From the NCBI GenBank assembly GCA_000436915.1, contig HF994128.1, positions 62,932 through 126,931 on the forward strand: DNA of 64,000 nucleotides, written 5' to 3'. Within the stretch, counting starts at the first letter, position 1. Every line of letters begins with the position of its first letter. The notes under the pieces are model-generated. The model was given only the letters and a program-made list of their open reading frames with translations, did no database searches and was not told the DNA's origin. A program made the position numbers and the translations under genes. This DNA is from Prevotella sp. CAG:1092. GTDB taxonomy: Bacteria; Bacteroidota; Bacteroidia; Bacteroidales; Bacteroidaceae. This document shows, one piece after another, positions 8,959-19,313 of this stretch.

Positions 8959-10410
8959 ATGAAAATAAAGGAGTTGTTGAAAAACATCAAACCTCTGGAG
9001 ATAGTCGGAGATGTTGATGTAGACATTACAGGTGTGAACATAGACTCACGCCGTATCGAAAACGGCCATTTGTTTGTTGCCATGAAAGGCACACAGGTAG
9101 ATGGACACAAATTTATTGGCAAGGCTATAGAACTTGGTGCTAAGGCTGTGCTTTGCGAAGATATGCCTACAGAGAAATCTGAGAATGTAACATATATAAA
9201 GGTTACTTCTACCGAAGAGTGTGTAGGACCTGTTGCAACAGTATTCTATGGCGACCCTTCGAAGAAGCTCAAGTTGGTTGGCGTAACAGGTACTAATGGT
9301 AAGACCACCATTGCCACCTTATTATATAATATGTTTAGAAAGATGGGACACAAGTGCGGTTTGCTATCAACGGTATGCAACTATATCGAAGACGAGGCTA
9401 TACCTGCAGACCATACTACTCCTGACCCTATAGAACTCAACTTACTGTTGCACAAGATGGTAGAGGCAGGATGCGAATATGCATTCATGGAGTGTTCAAG
9501 TCATGCGATAGCTCAAAAGCGTATCGGTGGTTTGCAATTCGCTGGCGGTATATTCACCAACCTTACTCGCGACCACCTTGACTACCATAAGACATTCGAG
9601 AACTATCGCAATGCCAAGAAAGCATTCTTCGATATGTTGCCAAAGACAGCCTTTGCTATAACCAATGCCGACGACAAAAATGGCATGGTGATGGTTCAGA
9701 ACACTAAGGCGCAGATAAAGACCTACTCTACTCGTCAGATGGCTGACTTCAAGGCACAAATCATAGAATGTCATTTCGAAGGTATGTATCTTGATATCGA
9801 TGGACATGAAGTTGGTGTACAGTTCATCGGAAAGTTCAATGTCAGCAACCTGCTTGCAGTATATGGTGCAGCTCGCATGCTCGGCAAGAGTGCAGAGGAT
9901 ATATTGTTGGTGATGAGCACTTTGAAGAGTGTAAGCGGAAGATTGGAACCTATACGCTCACCACAAGGATTTACCGCTATTGTTGACTATGCTCATACTC
10001 CTGATGCTCTTGAGAATGTGCTCAACGCTATTCATGAAGTGTTGGATGGTAAGGGATCGGTGATAACAGTTTGTGGAGCTGGCGGCAACCGTGATAAGGG
10101 TAAACGTCCATTGATGGCACAAGAGGCTGTAAAGCAAAGCGACAAGGTAATCATCACAAGCGATAACCCACGCTTTGAAGAGCCACAGGATATCATCAAT
10201 GACATGTTGGCAGGATTAACTCCACAGCAGATGAAGAAGGTTATCTCTATAGTCGACCGCAAAGAGGCTATCCGCACAGCTTGCATGTTGGCAAAGAAGG
10301 GCGACGTGGTGTTGGTTGCTGGTAAAGGTCATGAAGACTATCAAGAGATAAAGGGTGTGAAACATCATTTCGACGACAGAGAGATACTGCGCGGAATATT
10401 TGCAGAATAA
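8959..10410 (+). CDS. murE: UDP-MurNAc-L-Ala-D-Glu:meso-diaminopimelate ligase MurE
   Basis: 483 residues from the ATG at 8959. A frame starting at 8905 would overlap ftsI and add a non-family leader, so it was rejected. The Mur-ligase ATP loop GTNGKT surrounds K115. The substrate-selecting motif DNPR at 402-405 is the form found in meso-diaminopimelate-adding enzymes rather than lysine-adding ones, which predicts DAP-type peptidoglycan. Other family marks are [21 protein letters not shown] and [13 protein letters not shown]. It is cytoplasmic and adds the third residue of the stem peptide. Confidence 0.95.
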   Translation: MKIKELLKNIKPLEIVGDVDVDITGVNIDSRRIENGHLFVAMKGTQVDGHKFIGKAIELGAKAVLCEDMPTEKSENVTYIKVTSTEECVGPVATVFYGDPSKKLKLVGVTGTNGKTTIATLLYNMFRKMGHKCGLLSTVCNYIEDEAIPADHTTPDPIELNLLLHKMVEAGCEYAFMECSSHAIAQKRIGGLQFAGGIFTNLTRDHLDYHKTFENYRNAKKAFFDMLPKTAFAITNADDKNGMVMVQNTKAQIKTYSTRQMADFKAQIIECHFEGMYLDIDGHEVGVQFIGKFNVSNLLAVYGAARMLGKSAEDILLVMSTLKSVSGRLEPIRSPQGFTAIVDYAHTPDALENVLNAIHEVLDGKGSVITVCGAGGNRDKGKRPLMAQEAVKQSDKVIITSDNPRFEEPQDIINDMLAGLTPQQMKKVISIVDRKEAIRTACMLAKKGDVVLVAGKGHEDYQEIKGVKHHFDDREILRGIFAE

Positions 10411-10426
10411 ACAATAACTTCAAGAA

Positions 10427-11695
10427 ATGTTATACTATCTTTTCAGATTTTTGGAAGAATACGGAATCTCTGGCTCACATATGTGGGGCTACATTTCGTT
10501 TCGTGCATTGCTGGCGCTGATATTCTCATTGGTAATATCTGCATGGTTTGGCGAGAAATTTATTAAATATCTCAAGAGTAAGCAAATTACTGAAACTCAG
10601 CGTGATGCGAGTATCGACCCATTCGGCACAAAGAAGATTGGGGTGCCTTCTATGGGTGGTATCATCATCATTGTATCTATTCTCATCCCTGTATTATTGC
10701 TCGGACGACTCAGAAACATCTACCTATTGCTGATGATTATCACCACAGTATGGCTTGGCTTCCTTGGTGGAATGGACGATTTCATCAAGATATTCCGTCG
10801 TAACAAGGAAGGATTGAAAGGTCGCTATAAGATTGTTGGCCAGGTAGGTATCGGTCTCATCGTTGGTTTGGTGCTATGGATGTCGCCAGATGTCAAGATG
10901 AGAGAGAATCTTGCTATCGAGCAGCAGGGCCAGGAAATGGTGATTACTCATCAGCCTATTGCCCAAAAATCTCTGAAGACCACAATACCATTTCTAAAGG
11001 AACACAACCTCGACTACTCCAACCTGGTATCTTTCTGCGGCAAGTATAAGACTGCTGCAGGATGGATTTTGTTTGTGATAATGACCATATTTGTTGTCAC
11101 AGCAGTTAGCAATGGTGCCAACCTCAACGATGGTATGGACGGAATGTGTGCAGGAAACTCAGCAGTGATAGGTGTGGCATTGGGAATATTGGCTTACGTA
11201 AGTTCGCATATAGAATTTGCCCAATATCTTAATATAATGTATATTCCTGACAGCCAAGAGCTTGTGGTATTCATGTGTGCCTTTGTTGGTGCGCTCATTG
11301 GTTTTCTATGGTATAATGCTTATCCTGCCCAAGTATTTATGGGCGATACTGGTTCGCTAACCATCGGAGGAATCATAGCGGTATGTGCCATCATCATCCA
11401 CAAGGAGTTGATGTTGCCTATACTCTGCGGTATATTCTTTGTAGAGAGCCTGAGCGTTATGATACAGGTTTGGTATTACAAGATGGGAAAACGCAAAGGC
11501 ATAAAGCAACGTGTATTTAAGCGCACTCCTATACACGACAACTTCAGAACCACCGATAACCAACTTGATCCTGATTGTCGATACTTGATAAAGGCGCCTC
11601 ATTCTGCAAAGCATGAGACAAAGATTACTATCAGATTCTGGATAATCTCTATTATTCTTGCCGCACTAACTATCATCACCTTGAAGATAAGATAG
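10427..11695 (+). CDS. mraY: Phospho-MurNAc-pentapeptide translocase MraY
   Basis: 422 residues, longer than the roughly 360 of E. coli MraY. The extra length is a soluble insertion at about residues 155-195 (MREN to FLKEH), typical of Bacteroidetes enzymes. Multiple membrane segments and the catalytic signatures FLGGMDDF, NLNDGMDGMCAG, FMGDTGSLTIGG and the histidine-rich TPIHDNFR are all present. It attaches phospho-MurNAc-pentapeptide to undecaprenyl phosphate to make lipid I at the inner membrane. Note that murF, which normally precedes it, is absent from this cluster. Confidence 0.95.
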   Translation: MLYYLFRFLEEYGISGSHMWGYISFRALLALIFSLVISAWFGEKFIKYLKSKQITETQRDASIDPFGTKKIGVPSMGGIIIIVSILIPVLLLGRLRNIYLLLMIITTVWLGFLGGMDDFIKIFRRNKEGLKGRYKIVGQVGIGLIVGLVLWMSPDVKMRENLAIEQQGQEMVITHQPIAQKSLKTTIPFLKEHNLDYSNLVSFCGKYKTAAGWILFVIMTIFVVTAVSNGANLNDGMDGMCAGNSAVIGVALGILAYVSSHIEFAQYLNIMYIPDSQELVVFMCAFVGALIGFLWYNAYPAQVFMGDTGSLTIGGIIAVCAIIIHKELMLPILCGIFFVESLSVMIQVWYYKMGKRKGIKQRVFKRTPIHDNFRTTDNQLDPDCRYLIKAPHSAKHETKITIRFWIISIILAALTIITLKIR

Positions 11696-11742
11696 TGGAC
11701 AAAGACCAACATTTATAATTTGTCAACTAAAAGGAAAAGAAA

Positions 11743-13074
11743 ATGAAAAGGATTGTTATTTTAGGAGCTGGCGAGAGCGGTGCTGGAGCTGCAGTGTTGG
11801 CTAAAAAGGAAGGTTTCGATGTATTTGTTTCGGATATGTCGAAAATCAACGATAAATATAAGAAGATGCTCGACGACCACAATATCGAGTGGGAAGAGGG
11901 TCATCATACAGAGGAAAAGATTCTCAACGCTTCAGAGATCGTCAAGAGCCCTGGTATTCCTAAAGAGGCTCCTATGATTAAGAAGGTTATGGAAAAAGGT
12001 ATTCATATCATCAGCGAGATAGAGTTTGCAAGCAGATATACAAACTCAAAGATGGTGTGCATCACAGGTAGTAATGGTAAGACCACTACCACATCTCTTA
12101 TATATCATATCTTCAAGGAGGCTGGATATGATGCAGGCTTGGCTGGCAACATCGGCAAGAGCTTGGCTCTACAGGTGGCAGAAGATCCACACGAATACTA
12201 TATCATTGAGCTTAGCTCATTCCAGTTGGACAACATGTACGACTTCCATGCCAACATCGCAATCTTGCTCAACATCACTCCGGACCATCTCGACCGCTAT
12301 GACTTCTGCATGCAGAACTATGTAGACGCAAAGATGAGAATCATTCAGAACCAGACAGAAAATGATAGCTTCATCTACTGGAACGACGATCCTATCATCA
12401 AGAAAGAGCTTGAGAAATATGATATCAAAGCTATAGTATTCCCATTCTCTGAACTAAAAGAGAACGGCTCTATCGGCTACATAGAAGAGGGCAAATATAT
12501 TATTGAGAAGCCTACTCCTTTCAACATGGAGCAGGAAGAGCTCTCGCTATCAGGCAAGCACAACATATATAACTCTTTGGCTGCTGGTATTGCTACCAAT
12601 ATCGCAGGTATAAAGAAAGAGGTGATAAGAAAGAGCCTTAGCGACTTCCCTGGTGTAGAACACCGTTTGGAGAAAGTAACAAAGGTAGGCGGAGTGCAAT
12701 ATATCAACGACTCAAAGGCTACCAACGTAGATGCTTGCTGGTATGCTTTAGAGAGCATGAAGACACCAACAATCCTCATCGTTGGTGGTAAAGACAAGGG
12801 CAACGACTACGATGCTATCAAACCATTGGTGAAAGAAAAATGCGTAGGCTTAGTATATCTTGGAGCTGACAACAAAAAGCTCCACGACAACTTCGACAAT
12901 ATGGGCATTCCTGTTAGAGACACCCACTCTATGAAAGAATGTGTACAGGCTTGCTACGAGATGGCAAAACCTGGCGACACTGTATTGTTAAGCCCTTGTT
13001 GCGCAAGCTTCGACCTCTTTAAGAACATGGAAGATCGCGGAGAACAATTCAAAACATTAGTAAGAAATCTATAA
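11743..13074 (+). CDS. murD: UDP-MurNAc-L-alanine:D-glutamate ligase MurD
   Basis: 443 residues, normal length. The N-terminal Rossmann part begins RIVILGAGESGAGAA. The ATP loop is GSNGKTTTTSLIYHI, followed by NITPDHLDRY, INDSKATNVDACWYAL and the C-terminal ILIVGGKDKGND and SPCCASFDLFKNMEDRGE. It adds D-glutamate to UDP-MurNAc-L-Ala in the cytoplasm. A purine-rich AAAAGGAAAAGAAA lies just before the ATG. Confidence 0.95.
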   Translation: MKRIVILGAGESGAGAAVLAKKEGFDVFVSDMSKINDKYKKMLDDHNIEWEEGHHTEEKILNASEIVKSPGIPKEAPMIKKVMEKGIHIISEIEFASRYTNSKMVCITGSNGKTTTTSLIYHIFKEAGYDAGLAGNIGKSLALQVAEDPHEYYIIELSSFQLDNMYDFHANIAILLNITPDHLDRYDFCMQNYVDAKMRIIQNQTENDSFIYWNDDPIIKKELEKYDIKAIVFPFSELKENGSIGYIEEGKYIIEKPTPFNMEQEELSLSGKHNIYNSLAAGIATNIAGIKKEVIRKSLSDFPGVEHRLEKVTKVGGVQYINDSKATNVDACWYALESMKTPTILIVGGKDKGNDYDAIKPLVKEKCVGLVYLGADNKKLHDNFDNMGIPVRDTHSMKECVQACYEMAKPGDTVLLSPCCASFDLFKNMEDRGEQFKTLVRNL

Positions 13075-13110
13075 GTATCATAATACAACAACATACCCCA
13101 ACCAATAAAA

Positions 13111-14391
13111 ATGAATAGCAAAACGCTAAGCAACATATTCAAAGGCGACAAGGTGATATGGATGGTATTCTTCTTCTTGTGTGTCATCAGCGTCATCGAG
13201 GTATTCTCAGCCTCGTCGGAGCTGACATACAAGGGAGGAAACTACATGGCACCAATATTAAGACACATAGGCCTGCTATTTCTCGGCATTGCAAGTATGG
13301 TGGTAACTCTTAACATACAATGTAAGTATTTTAAGATCATCACTCCATTCTTGCTATTGGGGTCTATATTGCTGTTGTTGATAGTATGGGTAACAGGCAA
13401 CGCCACTAATGGAGCATCAAGATGGATTGGTATCATGGGATTCCAATTCCAGCCTTCCGAATTTGCAAAAGGAGCTTTGGTATTGGCTACAGCTCAGATA
13501 CTTAGCGCCATGCAAACAGAGAATGGTGCCGACAAGCATGCTTTAAAATACATACTGCTCATCTGCGGAGCAGTAATACCACTAATCTTGGTAGAGAACT
13601 TCTCTACAGCTGCCCTATTGTCGGCAGTGGTATTCATGATGATGATAATTGGACGAGTGCCTGGCAAGCAATTAGGTATAATCTTGGCATTTGTTGTTGG
13701 ATTAATGGCCTTTGCCTTATCAGTAATTTGGATTACAGGTACCGACCAGTCGGAGTTAGAAAACAAGAATGCACTGACAGAGCAAGTAGACAAAGCGAAC
13801 GAAAATGCTGGCAAAGACAAAAAGATATTGCACCGTATGGACACATGGAAGTCAAGAATAAACAAATTCTTGGCTCATAAAGATGTTCCGCCTTCAGAAG
13901 TCGACCTTGACAAAGATGCACAGGTGGCACATGCCAATATAGCTATCGCTACATCAAACGGATATGGTAAAGGGCCGGGCAATTCTGTAGAACGCGACTT
14001 CCTATCACAGGCTTTCTCCGACTTTATCTTTGCCATAATCATTGAGGAGATGGGAATTGAAGGCGCCATAGCTGTGGCTTTTCTATATATCATCTTGCTA
14101 TTCCGTACAGGCAAGATAGCCCGACGATGCGAGAACAACTTCCCTGCCCTATTGGCTATGGGCTTAGCCCTGTTGCTTGTAACACAGGCGTTGTTCAACA
14201 TGTGCGTAGCTGTTGGATTGGCTCCTGTCACAGGTCAGCCTTTACCTCTGATAAGCCGTGGAGGAACATCAACCATCATAAACTGCATCTATATAGGTGT
14301 AATTCTTAGCATAAGTCGTTCTGCAAAGAAGAAAGGAAACAACGACGACATAACAAAGAAACCTACAGTGGCAACTGCTATCACAAAATAA
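13111..14391 (+). CDS. ftsW: Septal peptidoglycan polymerase FtsW (SEDS family)
   Basis: 426 residues with about ten membrane segments. SEDS signatures include GASRWIGIMGFQFQPSEFAK, NGYGKGPGNS, FSDFIFAIIIEEMGIEGA and the C-terminal GLAPVTGQPLPLISRGGTS. A long extracytoplasmic loop of about 80 residues (roughly 215-290) is charged and typical of Bacteroidetes. With FtsI it forms the septal glycosyltransferase/transpeptidase pair. Its position between murD and murG is the standard dcw order. Confidence 0.94.
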   Translation: MNSKTLSNIFKGDKVIWMVFFFLCVISVIEVFSASSELTYKGGNYMAPILRHIGLLFLGIASMVVTLNIQCKYFKIITPFLLLGSILLLLIVWVTGNATNGASRWIGIMGFQFQPSEFAKGALVLATAQILSAMQTENGADKHALKYILLICGAVIPLILVENFSTAALLSAVVFMMMIIGRVPGKQLGIILAFVVGLMAFALSVIWITGTDQSELENKNALTEQVDKANENAGKDKKILHRMDTWKSRINKFLAHKDVPPSEVDLDKDAQVAHANIAIATSNGYGKGPGNSVERDFLSQAFSDFIFAIIIEEMGIEGAIAVAFLYIILLFRTGKIARRCENNFPALLAMGLALLLVTQALFNMCVAVGLAPVTGQPLPLISRGGTSTIINCIYIGVILSISRSAKKKGNNDDITKKPTVATAITK

Positions 14392-14426
14392 TCACAATAA
14401 AAATAGCACATAATAAAAATTTTGAT

Positions 14427-14434
14427 TACTTTTG
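14427..14434 (+). promoter_or_regulatory. Possible internal promoter before murG
   Basis: TACTTTTG matches TAnnTTTG in the 66-base gap between ftsW and murG, 23 bases before the ATG. No good -33 element was found, so this may be a weak or chance site. If real, the murG-to-ftsZ half can be transcribed independently. Confidence 0.35.
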
Positions 14435-14457
14435 CAAAAACATAAAAGCATAATAAA

Positions 14458-15570
14458 ATGGACAGCAATTTAAGAATTATCATAAGTGGTGGAGGCACAG
14501 GAGGACACATCTTTCCAGCCATCTCTATTGCTAACGCCATTAAGGCAAAACACCCTGATGCTCAGATTCTTTTCGTTGGAGCTTTAGGACGTATGGAAAT
14601 GCAGCGCGTTCCTGCAGCAGGCTACGAGATAAAGGGTTTGCCTATATGCGGTTTCGACAGGAAGCATCTGCTAAAAAACATCGCAGTACTCTTCAAGATA
14701 TGGAAGAGCCAACACATGGCTAAGAAGATTATCAAAGACTTCAAGCCTATGGCAGCAGTAGGCGTAGGTGGATATGCCAGCGGTCCTACTCTCAACCAAT
14801 GTGCAGCTATGGGAATACCTTGCTTGATTCAGGAGCAAAACTCTTACGCAGGTGTAACCAACAAGTTGTTGGCAAAAAAGGCGAGCAAGATATGCGTAGC
14901 CTACGAGGGTATGGATAGATTCTTCCCTGCCGACAAGATTATAATGACAGGCAACCCTGTAAGACAGAATGTTCTTCAGACAGAAATAACAAAAGAAGAA
15001 GCACGAAAGGCTTTCGGACTCGAACCTGACAAGAAAACCATCCTCGTGGTAGGCGGAAGTCTTGGAGCAAGAACTGTAAACGAAAGTATCATCAACCATC
15101 TCGACATGGTAGAGAATGCTGACGTACAGATAATATGGCAGACAGGTAAATACTACAACAAAGCCATAATGGACACCTTGGCACAGCATAAGCCAATAAA
15201 GAACCTTAAGGTTATGGACTTCATCAGCGACATGGGTGCTGCCTACAAGGCTGCCGACTTGGTGATAAGTCGCGCTGGAGCAAGTTCTATCAGCGAATTC
15301 TGCTTGATAGGCAAACCTGTAATCTTGGTTCCAAGTCCAAATGTTGCAGAAGACCATCAAACAAAAAATGCTTTGGCATTGGTAAACAAGGATGCTGCAC
15401 TATATGTAAAAGACATAGAGGCTCCAGACACATTGTTAAACACTGCGCTAAAGACTGTTAACGACGAGGCAAAGTTGGCTTCACTCAGTGAGAACATAAA
15501 GAAGTTGGGACTCAAGAACTCTGCCGACGTCATTGCCGACGAAGTTATAAAGCTTGCAACTGGTAAATAA
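14458..15570 (+). CDS. murG: UDP-GlcNAc transferase MurG
   Basis: 370 residues. The GT-B fold begins with the lipid-I-binding glycine loop GGGTGGHIFPA (about 11-21). The family motifs GVGGYASGPT, QEQNSYAGVTNK, GGSLGAR and the donor-binding SRAGASSISEF, IPSPN-like LVPSPNVAEDHQTKNA follow in order. It adds GlcNAc to lipid I, making lipid II on the cytoplasmic face of the membrane. Confidence 0.95.
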   Translation: MDSNLRIIISGGGTGGHIFPAISIANAIKAKHPDAQILFVGALGRMEMQRVPAAGYEIKGLPICGFDRKHLLKNIAVLFKIWKSQHMAKKIIKDFKPMAAVGVGGYASGPTLNQCAAMGIPCLIQEQNSYAGVTNKLLAKKASKICVAYEGMDRFFPADKIIMTGNPVRQNVLQTEITKEEARKAFGLEPDKKTILVVGGSLGARTVNESIINHLDMVENADVQIIWQTGKYYNKAIMDTLAQHKPIKNLKVMDFISDMGAAYKAADLVISRAGASSISEFCLIGKPVILVPSPNVAEDHQTKNALALVNKDAALYVKDIEAPDTLLNTALKTVNDEAKLASLSENIKKLGLKNSADVIADEVIKLATGK

Positions 15571-15632
15571 AAAAAAGAATTAAGAGATGAAATCAAAGAA
15601 TGTCATCTACATATAATTTGAAGTAACAAACA

Positions 15633-17012
15633 ATGGAAATTAAAGATATCAAGGCTGTTTATTTTGTTGGCGCAGGCGGCATAGGCATGAGCGCAATTGC
15701 GAGATATTTCATTCATAGAGGCATTGTGGTTGCCGGATACGATAAGACACCATCCAATCTCACCAAGCAACTGGAGAAAGAGGGTATGCTAATACACTAC
15801 ACAGAAGACGTAACGGAGATTCCTCATGCTTGCAAAGATCCAAAGACTTGCCTTGTGATATATACTCCTGCCATTCCTGCAGAACACAAGGAACTAATAT
15901 TCTTCCGTGAAGGCGGATTCGAAATACAAAAGAGAGCTCAAGTGCTTGGTACATTGACACGCACTCACAAGGGACTATGCGTAGCAGGAACTCACGGCAA
16001 AACCACCACATCTACTATGTGTGCTCACATAATGCATCAAAGTAGTGTTGACTGCAATGCTTTCCTTGGCGGTATATCAAAGAATTATGGCACTAACTAT
16101 ATTCTTTCCGACAGTAGCGACTATGTAGTGATAGAAGCTGATGAGTTCGACCGCTCATTCCATTGGTTAAGACCATGGATGAGTGTGATAACAGCTACAG
16201 ACCCTGACCATCTCGACATCTATGGCACCAAAGAAGCTTATCTCGAAAGCTTCCGTCACTATACAGAGTTGATACAACCAGGCGGCGCTTTAATCATACA
16301 TACAGGTCTTGAGATGAAGCCTAACGTGCAAGAAGGAGTTAAGGTATACGAATACTCTATTGATAAAGGCGATTTCCATGCAGAGAACATAAAGATTGAT
16401 AATGGCAACATAACCTTCGACTTTATTTCTCCTATAGAATGTGTTAAGAATGTAGAGCTCGGCAACCCTGTACCTATCAACATCTTAAATGGTGTAGCTG
16501 CTATGGCTATGGCTCAGCTCAACGGATGTTCAGCAGAAGAACTAAGATACGGCATGGCTACATATCGTGGCGTAGACCGTCGATTCGACTTCGCCATCAA
16601 AAACGACCGTCATGTGCTGATATCCGACTACGCTCATCATCCAAAGGAAATATTCCAGAGTGCAAAGAGTATAAAGCAACTATATAGCAACAGAAAGATT
16701 ACCGCAATATTCCAACCTCACCTCTATACTCGCACTCGCGACTTCTATAAGGATTTTGCTGATGCATTAAGTCAGCTTGATGAGGTAATACTATGCGATA
16801 TCTATCCTGCTCGCGAACAGCCAATACCAGGCGTAACAAGCAAACTAATATATGACAATCTCGCTGAAGGTGTAGAAAAGAGCATGGTGAAGACAGATGA
16901 GGTTCTCAACCTCGTAAAGAGCCGTGACTTTGATGTTCTTGTAATACTTGGAGCAGGCGACTTGGATAATCAAGTTCCTAAGATAGCAAAAATACTCGAA
17001 AGTAAAAAATGA
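15633..17012 (+). CDS. murC: UDP-MurNAc:L-alanine ligase MurC
   Basis: 459 residues. Begins with the Rossmann-like FVGAGGIGMSAIARYF, then the ATP loop AGTHGKTTTSTM, EADEFDRSFHWL, DPDHLDIYG, and DYAHHPKEI with FQPHLYTRTRDF. It adds the first stem residue, L-alanine, to UDP-MurNAc. Its last four bases overlap the ATG of ftsQ (ATGA at 17009-17012), implying translational coupling. No ddl or murB gene is present between murC and ftsQ, unlike many Proteobacteria. Confidence 0.95.
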   Translation: MEIKDIKAVYFVGAGGIGMSAIARYFIHRGIVVAGYDKTPSNLTKQLEKEGMLIHYTEDVTEIPHACKDPKTCLVIYTPAIPAEHKELIFFREGGFEIQKRAQVLGTLTRTHKGLCVAGTHGKTTTSTMCAHIMHQSSVDCNAFLGGISKNYGTNYILSDSSDYVVIEADEFDRSFHWLRPWMSVITATDPDHLDIYGTKEAYLESFRHYTELIQPGGALIIHTGLEMKPNVQEGVKVYEYSIDKGDFHAENIKIDNGNITFDFISPIECVKNVELGNPVPINILNGVAAMAMAQLNGCSAEELRYGMATYRGVDRRFDFAIKNDRHVLISDYAHHPKEIFQSAKSIKQLYSNRKITAIFQPHLYTRTRDFYKDFADALSQLDEVILCDIYPAREQPIPGVTSKLIYDNLAEGVEKSMVKTDEVLNLVKSRDFDVLVILGAGDLDNQVPKIAKILESKK

Positions 17013-17806
17013 AACTAAATTTGAAAAAAACAGGACTTGTCGTTATGGACATTGTTCTTGGAGCATACCTGATATTGGCTTTCACCGCGTTCAATAAACC
17101 CGATGAAAAGTCAAAGATGTGCACCAAGGTAAACATCAATATCCAAGACGAGAGCACCAATGGTTTCATCAACGCCAAAGAGATAAAAAACAGACTGGAA
17201 AAACAGCACCAATACCCACTGTCGAAAAAGATGATTGACATCAACACCCGACAGATAGAAGAAAGCCTTAAGCGATCTGCTTTCGTAAAAACAGCAGAAT
17301 GCTACAAGACACAAGATGGTACTGTATGTATAACACTTACCCAGCGTATGCCTATTGTGAGGATAAAGTCTGTGAATGGCGATGACTACTACGTAGACGA
17401 CAAAAACAGTATCATGCCAAACTCACATTACACCTCAGACCTCATTATCGCTACAGGCTATGTGTCAAGGGCTTATGCACAAAACTATATAGCACATTTA
17501 GCAAATACTCTAATGGAAAACGACTTCTGGAAAAACCAGATTGAGCAGATCAACGTTACTCCAGACTACGGAATAGAGTTAGTGCCACGTGTAGGCAACC
17601 ATATTGTATATATAGGACAATTACCAAAGTGCACCGATAAGAACAAAAGAGGAGAAGAAATTAAAACCTTCGTTGACAAGAAATTGAATCGATTAAGAAA
17701 ATTCTACCTTTATGGACTTTCACAGGCAGGCTGGAACAAATACTCATACATAAATCTGGAATTTGACAACCAGATAATATGCAAGAAAAGAAGTAAAAAT
17801 CTGTAA
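17009..17806 (+). CDS. ftsQ: Division protein FtsQ
   Basis: 265 residues. A short cytoplasmic tail precedes one membrane segment (about 12-30, VVMDIVLGAYLILAFTAF). The periplasmic part has a POTRA-like region (about 45-110, with INAKEIKNRLEKQ and SLKRSAFVKTAECYK) followed by an FtsQ domain. It recruits and regulates the FtsL/FtsB/FtsWI complex. It is weakly conserved in sequence; identity rests on topology, POTRA-like order and position between murC and ftsA. Confidence 0.85.
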   Translation: MKLNLKKTGLVVMDIVLGAYLILAFTAFNKPDEKSKMCTKVNINIQDESTNGFINAKEIKNRLEKQHQYPLSKKMIDINTRQIEESLKRSAFVKTAECYKTQDGTVCITLTQRMPIVRIKSVNGDDYYVDDKNSIMPNSHYTSDLIIATGYVSRAYAQNYIAHLANTLMENDFWKNQIEQINVTPDYGIELVPRVGNHIVYIGQLPKCTDKNKRGEEIKTFVDKKLNRLRKFYLYGLSQAGWNKYSYINLEFDNQIICKKRSKNL

Positions 17807-17832
17807 CCCGAACCGAAAACGTAATATAGTGT

Positions 17833-19272
17833 ATGGCTGAATTTATTGTAGCAATAGAACTTGGGTCGTCTAAGATGACCGGAATTGCAGGAAAGAAAAA
17901 CCTAGACGGTAGCTTTAATATTCTCGCTGTCGTTAAGGAGGAGAATATAGATTGCATCCGCAAGGGTATAATCTATAATGAAGATAAGACTATTCAATCT
18001 CTCACCAACATCATCAAAAAGCTTGAAGCCAGCCTTAAGACAAAAATCAAGCAAGTATATGTTGGTGTAGGTGGTCAGTCTATCCGTAGTGTTAAAAGCA
18101 CAAACATTAAAACACTTCCTGTCGAGACCACAGTGTCGCAGGATATGATAAACGAGCTCATGGATGCCAACCGCAACATGTCATACCCTGAGCAAGAGAT
18201 TCTTGATGCAGTAACATTGGAATACAAGGTTGACGCACAATACCAAATCGACCCTGTAGGTATCCAATGCTCACGCCTTGAAGGCAATTTCCTCAATATA
18301 CTTTGGAGAAAAACTTTCTATCGCAAGCTCAACAAATGTTTCGACAATGCAGGTATAGCCATCGCTGAGATGTATCTTGCTCCTTTAGCTCTTGCCGAAA
18401 GTGTGCTCACTCCTGCTGAAAAGCGCTCGGGATGTTTGTTAGTTGACCTTGGTGCTGATACCACAACAGTATCAATATATTCAAAGAACATTCTTCGCCA
18501 TCTTGCAGTAATCCCTCTTGGTGGAAACAATATCACAAAGGATATTGCTTCGCTGCAAATCGAAGAGAAGGATGCTGAAAAGATGAAGCTTGAATATGGA
18601 AGTGCCTTCACCGACAACAACGATATTGACAACAGCAAGAAATATCCTATCGACAACGACCGTAATGTAGATTGCAGAAAGTTTATCGATATTGTAGAAG
18701 CTCGTACACAGGAAATCGTTGAGAATGTATACTCACAGATTCCAAGCGAATATATCGACAAATTGCTTGGTGGCATAATCCTCACTGGTGGTGGTTCTAA
18801 TATGAAGAACATTGAGGTTGCATTCCGCAACATCACTCATATGGACAAAATTAGGATTGCCAAGTTTGTTCATCAAACTATAAATTCTAACAGCCCAAGC
18901 ATCACAGCTCAAGATGGCACTATGAACACGGTATTGGCTATTTTAGCTAAGGGCGACATGAATTGTGCTGGCGACGAATTGTCTAACGACCTATTCAACA
19001 ACAATGTCGACACCCGTTCTAATGCCACTGTTCTCCCTGCAGATACTCCTAAAACTCCACGCACTCCAGGAACAGGCGTAGTGATGACAGAGGCAGAAAA
19101 GAAAGCTAAGGAAGAGGAAGAAGCTCGAAAGAAAAAAGAGGCTGAAGAAGAAAAGCGTAGAAAGGAAGAAGAGGCACGTTTGGAAAAAGAACGTCGCGAA
19201 AACTCTCCTGCTCACAAAATGTTCAGAGGCATTAAGAACTTCCTCAAGAAGGTTACTGAAGAGGAGGAGTAA
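17833..19272 (+). CDS. ftsA: Division protein FtsA
   Basis: 479 residues. Actin-like ATPase motifs: IELGSSKMTGIAG near the N terminus (phosphate 1), LLVDLGADTTTVSIY (phosphate 2) and GGIILTGGGSNMKNIE (adenosine). After about residue 410 there is a linker of alternating Lys and Glu that looks helical. It ends in an amphipathic segment (about 460-475, AHKMFRGIKNFLKKV) suited to membrane attachment. FtsA anchors FtsZ filaments to the membrane. The charged linker makes it longer than E. coli FtsA (420). Confidence 0.94.
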   Translation: MAEFIVAIELGSSKMTGIAGKKNLDGSFNILAVVKEENIDCIRKGIIYNEDKTIQSLTNIIKKLEASLKTKIKQVYVGVGGQSIRSVKSTNIKTLPVETTVSQDMINELMDANRNMSYPEQEILDAVTLEYKVDAQYQIDPVGIQCSRLEGNFLNILWRKTFYRKLNKCFDNAGIAIAEMYLAPLALAESVLTPAEKRSGCLLVDLGADTTTVSIYSKNILRHLAVIPLGGNNITKDIASLQIEEKDAEKMKLEYGSAFTDNNDIDNSKKYPIDNDRNVDCRKFIDIVEARTQEIVENVYSQIPSEYIDKLLGGIILTGGGSNMKNIEVAFRNITHMDKIRIAKFVHQTINSNSPSITAQDGTMNTVLAILAKGDMNCAGDELSNDLFNNNVDTRSNATVLPADTPKTPRTPGTGVVMTEAEKKAKEEEEARKKKEAEEEKRRKEEEARLEKERRENSPAHKMFRGIKNFLKKVTEEEE

Positions 19273-19313
19273 ACCCATAATTCTAAACAACAAACGCATA
19301 ATACATAGTTTAT

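Noticed and set aside
14671..15360. 229-codon open frame antisense to murG
   Set aside because: Shadow of a well-conserved gene; no recognisable motif or promoter.
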